The notes below the pieces were generated by a model. The model was not told the origin of the DNA. It saw only the letters and a list, made by a program, of their open reading frames with translations, and ran no database searches. From the NCBI GenBank assembly GCA_018434945.1, contig JAHDOI010000026.1, positions 48,832 to 112,831 of the forward strand: DNA of 64,000 nucleotides, given 5' to 3'. This DNA comes from Selenomonadales bacterium. GTDB lineage: Bacteria; Bacillota; Negativicutes; Sporomusales; UBA7701. Within the stretch, counting starts at the first letter, position 1. Every line of letters starts with the position of its first letter. A program made the translations under genes and the position numbers. Below are positions 9,701 to 15,941 of the stretch, piece after piece.

Positions 9701-10253
9701 GGCCGCGGAAAAAGCTCCCCTTCGCTGGCGCCAGGCCGCTATGACCGAAGTGCGGCCGCTGCTGGCCAGCTACACGGCCGGCCCCCTTTTCCGGGAAATA
9801 GCCGCCCATCCCGTACGGCGGGAGTGGCAGTTCGCCTTCCACCTCCCCGACCCCGAAGGGCGGGAAGCTTACGCCTTCGCCGGCCGTGTCGATTGCCTGC
9901 TGGACTACCGGGACGGCACTTTCGGCATCATCGACTATAAGACCGACAAAGTCACCGCCCGCGAGGCTGCGGACAAAGCGGACGAATACGCCCTCCAACT
10001 GGTGCTTTACGCCCTGGCGGCCGATGCCGCCGGACATGGAACCGTGAAAGACGCCCGGCTCCACTTCCTGCGGCCTGGCGTCACCGTGGCGGTATCGGTC
10101 GACGAAGCTGCGCTGACCGCGGCCAAGGCCGAACTCGTGGCGATATGCCGCCACATCCGCGGCAGCGACCGCGAGGAGGATTATCCTATCTGCACCGCCT
10201 GGTGTGCCCGCTGCGGCTACCGCGTACTGTGCAGCGGCTACAGGTCCGAATAA
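6774..10253 (+). CDS. addA: AddA-type helicase-nuclease, UvrD/RecB superfamily
   Basis: 1159-residue ATP-dependent 3'-5' helicase with a C-terminal nuclease. Superfamily 1 motifs appear in order: Walker A AGAGAGKTR, ITFTNKAAKEM, GTFHSFC, Walker B DEFQDT, GDPKQSIYRFRGAD, NFRS, TIHKAKGLEFP and LYVALTRAKD. The nuclease domain shows GRVDCLLDY followed by IIDYKTDK. Unusually for AddA, cysteines flank the nuclease as in Fe-S nucleases: FRLCPRAYY before it and CTAWCARCGYRVLC after it. The ATG at 6774, 8 nt after GGAGG, is chosen over the in-frame GTG at 6765, which lies within the ribosome-binding site. It is co-transcribed with addB and ends at a 16-bp terminator. Confidence 0.92.
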   Translation: MAEFTTGQKTAIETLDANVAVAAGAGAGKTRVLVERYLNILARDKAACDGILAITFTNKAAKEMKERIRKQASELVAAAEGEGGLKWRAVLGELEYAPIGTFHSFCARVLRENPVEAALDPNFAVLDEAEAALLTEKALAEVFAAALAAGAPWLDNLLRAYDKTLLTTVVPDLYDKIAAAGLLGASLPGMLAEPYRQAVAAASSLKHDLTALCGELIAYKDNLKKTGAQFTRVDRLARDWPNVAAAIAAAGEDTAADAVLGDYLDGLDRRSGDKEIVAAIRETLRRLRQVRCDRIALGIIPDLCSLLAELDAALAAHKREQRILTFTDLEVRTARLLKEYPAVRQRYLSRINYIMVDEFQDTNDLQRQIVYLVAGGDAEALRGRKLFVVGDPKQSIYRFRGADVAVFARVRDDIAASGGEIIDLDVNFRSLDSLLTLFNECFAAVMGTAEDVIPFQPLGAFRRDDQAGGVCAELLATTVNGEGGDLRTAEAEAVARRIGTMVSGQKALVDRDTAPRPVQYGDIAVLFRTVTDLDTYAAALQTAGIPYYVVGGRGFYHRQEIIDMLNLLQVVDNRGNETALAGVLRSPLFLLSDAALLMLKKGGPGLWQGLERHAAVAGLPEEQRQAAARAWRVITGLRNLRGSVGVSRLIRLALDETGYLNFVLTQFMGQQKYANLLKLTAVADAFESKGAATLGDFLRYVAKLVAGEVRESEAQVESEGGDTVKLMTIHKAKGLEFPVVFIPDLHRRFRDETGPVLFGAGRGIGLKVPGAGGELVATSVHDEVASQEKRLSLLELKRVLYVALTRAKDYLVLSAAGGKVTTGKEFTALGTWLGWLGKVYNFGDLGALPDRLAVDKAAIAVCPGHALPPVQPCAAADNVQDARPGAGWLEGLAGRIAALPPVRPEAVFTVSAIGKFRLCPRAYYYGFVAALPEAPVEVPFRSGAARPPGRIIGDILHRSLELADQDLPVDVSLARAAAEKAPLRWRQAAMTEVRPLLASYTAGPLFREIAAHPVRREWQFAFHLPDPEGREAYAFAGRVDCLLDYRDGTFGIIDYKTDKVTAREAADKADEYALQLVLYALAADAAGHGTVKDARLHFLRPGVTVAVSVDEAALTAAKAELVAICRHIRGSDREEDYPICTAWCARCGYRVLCSGYRSE

Positions 10254-10263
10254 GGCAGAGGGA

Positions 10264-10300
10264 CAGCTAAACCCCGCCGATTTCCGGCGGGGTTTAGCTG
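10264..10300. terminator. Terminator after addA
   Basis: 16-bp perfect stem CAGCTAAACCCCGCCG / CGGCGGGGTTTAGCTG (10264-10279 and 10285-10300), followed on the plus strand by TTTG. It could also end the minus-strand peptide transcript from 10440. Confidence 0.85.
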
Positions 10301-10335
10301 TTTGAAACATATTCCTGTTTATAACGATCCATTAT

Positions 10336-10440
10336 TCAGTCTGCTTTTTGCGGGCAAGCGGTGCTTTTGTCGTGGCATTTCTCGCATGTGAGCCAGTTTT
10401 CGCAGCCGGGGCCGAGACAGAAGGCATTGCAGTCGTACAT
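10336..10440 (-). CDS. 34-residue cysteine-rich peptide, unrecognised
   Basis: A short open frame preceded by AAAGGAGGGTG, a near-perfect Shine-Dalgarno, 7 nt before ATG. The product starts MYDCNAFCLGPGCENW and has six cysteines in 34 residues (positions 4, 8, 13, 19, 22 and 29), including a C-x2-C pair and one histidine, which suggests metal or disulfide chemistry. No signal peptide is visible. A consensus-like promoter lies just upstream and an array of TAACTTA-type half-sites lies upstream of that, so it appears to be an individually regulated gene, convergent with addA. I do not recognise the family; it does not look like the SCIFF peptide of clostridia. The coding call rests on expression signals and composition, not homology. 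Confidence 0.68.
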   Translation of the reverse strand: MYDCNAFCLGPGCENWLTCEKCHDKSTACPQKAD

Positions 10441-10470
10441 AAAGAACACCCTCCTTTGTTTCTTGATTAA

Positions 10471-10499
10471 ATTATAGCAATGAAAATTAATAAAATCAA
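10471..10499 (-). promoter_or_regulatory. Promoter of the cysteine-rich peptide gene
   Basis: Reading the minus strand, TTGATT (10499-10494) and TATAAT (10476-10471) are separated by 17 bp. The ATG lies about 30 nt downstream of the -10 box. Confidence 0.82.
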
Positions 10500-10510
10500 T
10501 AAATAACAGC

Positions 10511-10583
10511 AAGTTAAATTAATAACTTATACATTGTTACTGTAATAACTTAATAAAAATGAATAAGTTACGTTATTAACTTA
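10511..10583. repeat. Array of TAACTTA / TAAGTTA half-sites upstream of the peptide promoter
   Basis: Five copies of a 6-7 bp half-site in alternating orientation: AAGTTA 10511-10516, TAACTTA 10523-10529, TAACTTA 10546-10552, TAAGTTA 10564-10570 and TAACTTA 10577-10583. Neighbouring copies form inverted repeats. The array starts 12 bp upstream of the -35 box, where an activator or repressor array would sit. The region from 10584 to 10706 has nothing else I can name. Confidence 0.6.
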
Positions 10584-10706
10584 CTTAATTACCGGAGTGT
10601 GATATTTTTGTAACATTCTGCCGTTTCCCGAAGGCCCTAAATGTCAAAAACCAGTCCGTGCGCCTGTTTCCGCGCCGCACATGGTAAAAAATTCACACGT
10701 GAGAAC

Positions 10707-10734
10707 AAAAAAAGTCCCGGCGTTTTGCCGGGAC
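10707..10734 (-). terminator. Intrinsic terminator of the UPF0173 gene
   Basis: On the minus strand GTCCCGGC-AAAAC-GCCGGGAC is followed by seven T residues, a textbook terminator 12 nt past the stop codon. Confidence 0.95.
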
Positions 10735-10745
10735 CCTGCCGATAG

Positions 10746-11417
10746 CTATTCGAGATTGAGTGTTTCGCCCGGTTTTATGACCAACACAGTAATACCCAGC
10801 CGTTTTTCCACATCCTGCTTGAATTCGTGCGGATCCTGGGCAATAACCGGCCAAGTGTTGTAGTGCATCGGCACGACGAAACGCGGCTTGAGCATCGCCA
10901 CTGCCTCCACGGCGTCCGACGGACCCATGGTGAAGTTGTCCCCGATCGGCAGCAGGGCGTAGTCGATCTTCTCCAGCCGGCCGAGAAGGGCCATATCGCC
11001 GAAGAGCGCGGTATCGCCGGCGTGGTACACAGTTGTGCCGCCCATATTGACGACGAAGCCGCAGGCGTGTCCTCCCGGCACGCCTGCACCGTGGAAGGCA
11101 AGCGTCAGGCGGATGTAGCCGAAATCGAAAGCATGCTTTCCTCCGAGATGCATAGCGTGTGCCTTGCAGCCCTGGCCGCCGCATAACCCTGCCATTTCGG
11201 CCGTGGACACGACTGTGGCCCCCGTGCGTTTGGCGATCTTCACCGTATCGCCGAGATGGTCGGCGTGGCCGTGGGAGGGCAGGACGTACTGGCAGTCGAT
11301 ATCGTCCGCCTGGGCGGCCGCGCAGGGGCTGTCGGTGAGAAACGGGTCGAATATAAGCGACGTTCGGCCGTCGGAAAGAAGAAAACAGGCATGACCGAGA
11401 TACTTGAGGGTCTTCAT
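10746..11417 (-). CDS. UPF0173 metal-dependent hydrolase (metallo-beta-lactamase fold)
   Basis: 223-residue protein of the UPF0173 (YtkL/UlaG-like) family. The metal site SHGHADHLGD is a variant HxHxDH motif, with further ligands in YHAGDTALFGD and the histidine of VPMHYNTW near the C-terminus. It has no signal peptide and should be cytoplasmic; the physiological substrate of the family is not established. The start ATG follows AAGGAGG by 7 nt, and its own terminator lies downstream, so it is monocistronic. It diverges from the molybdenum cofactor operon. Confidence 0.93.
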   Translation of the reverse strand: MKTLKYLGHACFLLSDGRTSLIFDPFLTDSPCAAAQADDIDCQYVLPSHGHADHLGDTVKIAKRTGATVVSTAEMAGLCGGQGCKAHAMHLGGKHAFDFGYIRLTLAFHGAGVPGGHACGFVVNMGGTTVYHAGDTALFGDMALLGRLEKIDYALLPIGDNFTMGPSDAVEAVAMLKPRFVVPMHYNTWPVIAQDPHEFKQDVEKRLGITVLVIKPGETLNLE

Positions 11418-11514
11418 GGCAAAACCTCCTTATCATTAATTCCCCGTGTCGGTCTGCGAATATTGTCCAGTAATACTATTATCGCTCCGTCAGGAAAAAA
11501 CCTCTCAACCTCCC

Positions 11515-11600
11515 AGGCGGATTATTAATGTTTCGCCTATGTCCGCCGCCGGGCAGGTTATCGGGCCGGGGCGGCGAATACTCTACCTACGGCCCTGTAA
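11515..11600 (+). promoter_or_regulatory. GC-rich structured leader of moaA, possible Moco riboswitch
   Basis: The 206 bp between the UPF0173 gene and moaA contain complementary GC-rich segments: GGCGGA (11516-11521) with TCCGCC (11542-11547), and GGGCC (11563-11567) with GGCCC (11591-11595), just ahead of the moaA Shine-Dalgarno. The position before moaA is typical of the molybdenum cofactor riboswitch, and the composition is suggestive, but I cannot confirm the conserved residues by eye. Confidence 0.3.
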
Positions 11601-11623
11601 GGAGAAATAAAGGGGGCATAGCA

Positions 11624-12604
11624 ATGCACGACGGCCATGATCGGGCAATCCATTACCTCAGAGTGTCGGTCACCGACCGCTGTAATTTCCGCTGCGCCTA
11701 TTGCATGCCGCCGCGGGGCGTAAAATGGCTGACCCGCGCCGAGATACTCACCTACGAGGAACTGCTGCGCCTTATCGACGTATTCAGTCGCCAAGGCATC
11801 AGGAACGTGCGTCTGACGGGCGGCGAGCCCCTGGTACGCAAGGGCATCGTCGAATTCGTCGCCGCCGTTAAAAAACTGGGGACGATCGAGGATCTCTCGC
11901 TTACAACCAACGGAAGCCTGCTGCCGCGATATGCCACCGCGTTGAAGGCGGCCGGCCTCGACCGGGTCAACATCAGCCTCGATACCGTCGACCCGGCCGG
12001 CTTCATGAAAGTCACCTACTGCGGTCGCGTCGAGGACACCCTCCAGGGGGTAAAGAGTGCCCTTGAGGCAGGCCTCACGCCCGTCAAACTCAACGTCGTG
12101 CTCACCGAAGCCCTGAGCACTGCCGACCTGGCATTCTTTATCGACCAGGTTCAGCGCTACCCCATCGCCGTGCGCTTCATCGAACGCATGCCGCTGGGCG
12201 GCCGGGGCGGGCTCGCTTCGGGCCCCGACATCGCCGCCGTGAAACGGCTGCTGGAAGAAGCCGGGCACGGACGACTGGAGCCGGCGGCAATCAAGGGCAA
12301 CGGTCCAGCCCGCTACTGGCGGCTGCCCAAGTCGCTGGGAACCTTCGGTTTCATCACGCCGATATCCGAGCATTTCTGCAACGCCTGCAACCGCCTCAGG
12401 CTGACCGCCGACGGCCGGCTACGCCCCTGCCTGCTGAGCGACCGGGAAATCGACGTGAGGACACCGCTGCGAGCCGGCGCCAGCGACGCCGACCTGGCAG
12501 AGCTATTCATCTCTGCCGTCAGCGCCAAGCCCCAGGGGCATTCCCTCTGCCGCACCAGCGGCTATCCAGGCTTCGGGCGCCGTATGTCTCAGATCGGAGG
12601 GTGA
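11624..12604 (+). CDS. moaA: GTP 3',8-cyclase MoaA
   Basis: Radical SAM enzyme that rearranges GTP to 3',8-cyclo-GTP in the first step of molybdopterin synthesis. The SAM cluster ligands C20, C24 and C27 lie in CNFRCAYC, and the C-terminal GTP-site cluster ligands in CNACNRLR plus the later LRPCL (C-x2-C-x13-C). The protein ends in Gly-Gly, the tail required in MoaA for activity. It has 326 residues, normal length. The frame is open from an ATG at 11528, but the ATG at 11624 lies 7 nt after a GGGGG site and gives the conserved N-terminus. It is first in a five-gene Moco cluster. Confidence 0.96.
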   Translation: MHDGHDRAIHYLRVSVTDRCNFRCAYCMPPRGVKWLTRAEILTYEELLRLIDVFSRQGIRNVRLTGGEPLVRKGIVEFVAAVKKLGTIEDLSLTTNGSLLPRYATALKAAGLDRVNISLDTVDPAGFMKVTYCGRVEDTLQGVKSALEAGLTPVKLNVVLTEALSTADLAFFIDQVQRYPIAVRFIERMPLGGRGGLASGPDIAAVKRLLEEAGHGRLEPAAIKGNGPARYWRLPKSLGTFGFITPISEHFCNACNRLRLTADGRLRPCLLSDREIDVRTPLRAGASDADLAELFISAVSAKPQGHSLCRTSGYPGFGRRMSQIGG

Positions 12605-12715
12605 AAGAACCTAACAAAATATGGAAATTTATTGGCAGGAGTTTAACCGAACTGCCCGAATATTATACGTAACCTTGTAAAGACTTAACGCATACAGGGA
12701 AGGTGTGGGGCAGGT

Positions 12716-12961
12716 TTGGTTATCGAAGTGCGCTTATATGCGTCGTTAAGGCGCTGCCGGCCGGCGGTCTCGGATACCGGCATGGTGGCCGTCGACGTTC
12801 CTGATGGTATCTCTTTGGGCGAACTTCTCTCCGAATTGGAGATTGATACCGACGAGATAAAAATGGCGGCGGTTAACGGCGACGACAGTGATCCGGCGCG
12901 GGTCCTGTTCGACGGCGACCGGGTCGAGCTTTTCCCCCGTGATTTCGCCGCTAAGTCTTAA
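12716..12961 (+). CDS. MoaD/ThiS-like beta-grasp protein without C-terminal Gly-Gly
   Basis: 81-residue small protein starting at TTG behind a G-rich site. VIEVRLYASLRR, the VDVPDGISLGELLSEL segment and DGDRVELFP are typical of the beta-grasp fold of MoaD, the sulfur carrier of molybdopterin synthase. The C-terminus reads FPRDFAAKS and lacks the Gly-Gly that must be thiocarboxylated. Either it is a degenerate or regulatory MoaD paralogue, or it serves another role such as a ThiS-like partner of a tungsten or molybdenum enzyme. It lies 112 bp after moaA and 25 bp before moaC. Confidence 0.75.
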   Translation: MVIEVRLYASLRRCRPAVSDTGMVAVDVPDGISLGELLSELEIDTDEIKMAAVNGDDSDPARVLFDGDRVELFPRDFAAKS

Positions 12962-12985
12962 GCAGTCGCAGGAAGGGGCCAGAGA

Positions 12986-13470
12986 GTGGAACTAACTCAT
13001 TTCAATCAATCCGGCCGCGCGCGGATGGTGGATGTTTCGGTCAAAAACGAAACACAGCGTGAAGCAATCGCCGAAGGCCGGGTAACAATGCTGCCCGCCA
13101 CGCTCGCGCTCATCAAAGCGGGGGGGGGATCGGCAAAGGCGACGTCTTGGGAGTGGCCCAGGTTGCCGGGATCATGGCGGCCAAGCAGACCTGGCAGCTT
13201 ATCCCGATGTGCCACCCACTGCTGCTGACCGGGGTCGACATCGGTTTCACCATCGACGAAGCCGCCAGCGCGGTCGACATCGTCGCCACGGTCAGGACAA
13301 CCGGTAAAACCGGTGTGGAAATGGAGGCTCTAACGGCCGTCTCCGTAGCGGCCTTGACCATTTATGACATGGCGAAGGCTGTCGATAAGGGCATGGTCGT
13401 CGAATACGTCCGCCTCACCGCCAAATCGGGCGGCAAGAGCGGCAATTACGTGCGAAGTGATCACGACTAG
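12986..13470 (+). pseudogene. moaC: Cyclic pyranopterin monophosphate synthase MoaC, frameshifted at a G9 tract
   Basis: MoaC converts 3',8-cyclo-GTP to cPMP. The 5' part (GTG at 12986, 8 nt after AGGAAGGGG) encodes [19 protein letters not shown] to LALIKAGG, and the rest is encoded in another frame: [40 protein letters not shown] and KSGGKSGNY, all canonical MoaC. The switch falls exactly at nine consecutive G residues (13120-13128); seven or ten would give one continuous ~160-residue protein. As read, translation of the first frame ends at 13228. It may be a true mutation, RNA-polymerase slippage, phase variation or a homopolymer sequencing error. All catalytic-domain residues are otherwise intact, which favours slippage or error. 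Confidence 0.9.
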
Positions 13471-13480
13471 GAGGACAAAA

Positions 13481-13924
13481 GTGCAAGGGACAATCATCGC
13501 AGTATGCACAAGCGCCAGCAAAGGCGAGCGCAAGACCAACGTCGGCCGCGGCAAACTGCTGCCGGGGCTGGGGCTGGAAGGCGACGCCCACGCCGGCTTC
13601 GCCCACCGCCAGGTAAGCCTGCTGGCCATGGAAAGCATCGACAAAATGCGCCAGGCGGGGCTCGATGTGGGGCCGGGCGATTTCGCGGAAAATTTCACCA
13701 CACAGGGAATAACCCTCGTGGCGCTGCCGGTCGGCACCCGTCTCAAAATCGGCGACGCGCTCCTGGAAGTCAGCCAGATAGGCAAAGAATGTCATACCCG
13801 CTGCGCCATCTATTACCAGGCCGGTGACTGCGTAATGCCCAAGGAAGGCATCTTCGCGACCGTCATCGCCGGCGGGCCGGTAGCGGTCGGCGACATACTT
13901 GAGGTGGTGACGGATAATGTTTAG
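13481..13924 (+). CDS. MOSC domain protein
   Basis: 147-residue stand-alone MOSC domain (the C-terminal domain of molybdenum cofactor sulfurases). The conserved cysteine lies in GKECHTRCAIYYQAGDCVMP, and EGDAHAGFAHRQVSLL is the usual N-terminal motif. In this family the domain handles sulfur or Moco, and genes are often placed with moaC and mogA as here. GTG at 13481, 6 nt after AGGAGG, is chosen over the longer open frame, which begins inside moaC. It overlaps the next gene by 8 bp, implying coupling. Confidence 0.9.
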   Translation: MQGTIIAVCTSASKGERKTNVGRGKLLPGLGLEGDAHAGFAHRQVSLLAMESIDKMRQAGLDVGPGDFAENFTTQGITLVALPVGTRLKIGDALLEVSQIGKECHTRCAIYYQAGDCVMPKEGIFATVIAGGPVAVGDILEVVTDNV

Positions 13925-14420
13925 CATCGGCATCATAACCGCCAGCGACAAAGGCTCCCGCGGCGAACGCGAAGACGTCAGCGGGCGGACCATAGCCACC
14001 ATGCTGGCCGGCATCGGCGAAGTGAAGCACTATGTCGTAGTCCCGGACGAACGCGAAGCTCTAAGCCGGGAAATCGTCCATATGGCCGACGCGCTTTCGG
14101 TAGACCTCGTCCTTACCACCGGCGGCACCGGCCTCAGCCCGCGGGACGTCACCCCCGAGGCCACCCTCGCCGTCATCGACCGGCAAGTGCCGGGGATTCC
14201 CGAAGCCATGCGGGCCAGATCGCTGGAAGTAACCTCCCGGGCCATGCTGTCGCGGGCGGTGGCCGGCATCCGCGGCCGCACGCTCGTCATCAACCTTCCC
14301 GGCAGCCCCAAGGGGGTCAAGGAGTGTCTGGAAGTCGTCCTGCCCGCCCTTGAACACGGTCTGGCGATCATGAAGGGCGAGGCCGGCGAGTGCGGCGGGC
14401 CGGCGCCTGCGGGTAAATAG
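13917..14420 (+). CDS. mog: Molybdopterin adenylyltransferase (MogA/MoaB family)
   Basis: 167-residue single-domain MoCF-fold protein that adenylates molybdopterin before molybdenum insertion. The motifs ITASDKGSRGEREDVSG, VLTTGGTGLSPRDVTPEAT and INLPGSPKGVKECLE are the canonical pterin-binding elements. ATG at 13917 overlaps the MOSC gene by 8 bp and has GAGGTGGTG upstream. It is the last gene of the Moco operon; the next promoter starts 24 bp after its stop. MogA and MoaB cannot be separated with certainty by eye. Confidence 0.93.
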   Translation: MFSIGIITASDKGSRGEREDVSGRTIATMLAGIGEVKHYVVVPDEREALSREIVHMADALSVDLVLTTGGTGLSPRDVTPEATLAVIDRQVPGIPEAMRARSLEVTSRAMLSRAVAGIRGRTLVINLPGSPKGVKECLEVVLPALEHGLAIMKGEAGECGGPAPAGK

Positions 14421-14443
14421 CGCCCCGACCCCATAAAATTAAC

Positions 14444-14473
14444 TTGACATGGCCAAACTACCTTTGCTATAGT
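14444..14473 (+). promoter_or_regulatory. Promoter of the T-box-aroF-tyrA transcript
   Basis: TTGACA (14444-14449) and TATAGT (14468-14473) are separated by 18 bp; transcription would start about 15 nt before the T-box stem I. Confidence 0.88.
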
Positions 14474-14497
14474 AACTATCAACAACACATAAAAATG

Positions 14498-14754
14498 CGA
14501 TGAGCGGGAGAAGTAAGCCAGAAGCGTTTCCCAGAGAGCCGGGGGGTGGTGCGACCCGGCAAACGCGCTGACCGAAATACACCCGCGAGCAGCAGGTCGA
14601 AAGCATTGCGAGTAGACCGGGCCGGAGCGCCACCGTTAACACAGGCTAGGGTATCGGACATCAGTCCCGTACCTGAAGAGAGCGGCTTGCCACAAGCAAG
14701 CAGGGTGGTACCACGGGTAAATAAACCCGTCCCTGATTTCAGGGGCGGGTCTTT
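14498..14754 (+). promoter_or_regulatory. T-box leader, probable tyrosine specifier (UAC)
   Basis: tRNA-sensing leader. Stem I base GCGGG (14504-14508) pairs with CCCGC (14582-14586) around a specifier loop with AGTA on the 5' side and GAAATACA on the 3' side. The codon UAC at 14578-14580, followed by the usual purine, reads tyrosine. The distal AGAGAGCCGGGGGGTGGTG element and the T-box sequence AGGGTGGTACCACG (14703-14716, pairing with uncharged tRNA NCCA) are clear. The terminator ACCCGTCCCTGA / TCAGGGGCGGGT with a following CTTTT ends at 14754. Low charged tRNA-Tyr should permit read-through into aroF and tyrA, matching their role in tyrosine synthesis. Confidence 0.95.
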
Positions 14755-14769
14755 TATATTTTCCCGAGG

Positions 14770-14890
14770 GAGGCTGCCTAGAAAGTCCATCTGCTTTGTC
14801 GCTCCTGCGGGCGCTCCTCCGACGTACTTCCAGTACGCCTCCGGTCGCGTCCTCGTCGCTCCTCGCATCTGAAGCTTTCTAGACAGCCTC
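14770..14890. repeat. Nested-palindrome repeat, copy A
   Basis: Outer arms GAGGCTGCCTAGAAAG and CTTTCTAGACAGCCTC (15 of 16 pairs) enclose TCCATCTGC, a central hairpin CGTACT-TCC-AGTACG and GCATCTGAAG. It is the most diverged copy in its interior. It lies 16 nt after the T-box terminator and 34 nt before aroF, so it is part of the aroF leader transcript. Confidence 0.85.
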
Positions 14891-14924
14891 GCACAGTCCA
14901 ATTTAAAAACAGGAGGGTACTATC

Positions 14925-15941
14925 ATGATCATCGTAATGCAGCCCCACGCCAGCGAAGCCGACATCAACCGCGTCGTCGAGAAAATAACAGGCCTCGGCC
15001 TCAAAGTCCACCTTTCGGAGGGACGATACTGCACCATCATCGGCGTCATCGGCGACAAGAAAATCATCAACGGATTCCCGGTCGAAGTACTGCCGGGAGT
15101 CGAGAAGGTCGTTTCCGTGACCGAAAGCTACAAGCTTGTCGGCCGCGAGTTCAAGCACGAGGACAGCGTAATCGACGTAGACGGCGTGCCGGTGGGTGGC
15201 GAGGGTCTCGTCGTCATGGCCGGGCCGTGCGCGGTCGAAAGCCGCGAGCAGCTCCTCGAGTCGGCGTTCGCCGTCAAGGCGGGCGGAGCGCAGTTCTTGC
15301 GGGGCGGAGCTTACAAGCCGCGGACATCGCCTTACTCATTCCAGGGCCTTGAGGAAAAAGGCCTGGAAATGCTGGCCGAAGCCCGCGAAAAAACCGGCCT
15401 GAAAATCGTCACCGAAGTCGTCGACATCCAGTCGGTGCCGGCGGTGTGCACTTACGCCGACATCGTGCAGGTCGGCGCCCGCAACATGCAGAACTTCCAG
15501 CTTCTAAAAGCGGTGGGCAAAGCCGGCAAACCCGTCCTGCTCAAGCGCGGCATGGCCGCCACCATCAATGAATGGCTCAACGCCGCCGAATACGTCATGA
15601 ACGAGGGCAACTACAGCGTAATCATGTGCGAACGCGGCATCCGCACCTTCGAGGACTACACCCGCAACACCCTCGACCTCAGCGCCGTCGCCGCCGTCAA
15701 GAGCGTCAGCCACCTGCCGGTGATCGTCGACCCCAGCCATGGCACCGGAGTGTGGAAGCTTGTGCGGCCGATGGCGCGGGCCGCTGTCGCCGCCGGCGCC
15801 GACGGGCTGATGATCGAGGTTCACCCCAATCCGGCCGAAGCCCTGTCCGACGGCAAGCAGTCGCTCACCCCGGAGAATTTCGCCGGTCTGATGCGCGAAG
15901 TGGCGGGTATAGCAGGTGTCATGGGCAGGAGGCTGGCATGA
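14925..15941 (+). CDS. aroF: 3-deoxy-7-phosphoheptulonate synthase (DAHP synthase), type I-beta with regulatory domain
   Basis: Condenses phosphoenolpyruvate and erythrose 4-phosphate in the first step of the shikimate pathway. Residues 1 to about 70 form the ferredoxin-like (ACT-like) regulatory domain that mediates feedback inhibition in Thermotoga-type enzymes. The barrel has [52 protein letters not shown] and DPSHGTG motifs carrying substrate and metal ligands. It has 338 residues, the full family length, and an AGGAGGG site 8 nt before ATG. The gene is controlled by the upstream tyrosine T-box and overlaps tyrA by 4 bp. Confidence 0.97.
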   Translation: MIIVMQPHASEADINRVVEKITGLGLKVHLSEGRYCTIIGVIGDKKIINGFPVEVLPGVEKVVSVTESYKLVGREFKHEDSVIDVDGVPVGGEGLVVMAGPCAVESREQLLESAFAVKAGGAQFLRGGAYKPRTSPYSFQGLEEKGLEMLAEAREKTGLKIVTEVVDIQSVPAVCTYADIVQVGARNMQNFQLLKAVGKAGKPVLLKRGMAATINEWLNAAEYVMNEGNYSVIMCERGIRTFEDYTRNTLDLSAVAAVKSVSHLPVIVDPSHGTGVWKLVRPMARAAVAAGADGLMIEVHPNPAEALSDGKQSLTPENFAGLMREVAGIAGVMGRRLA

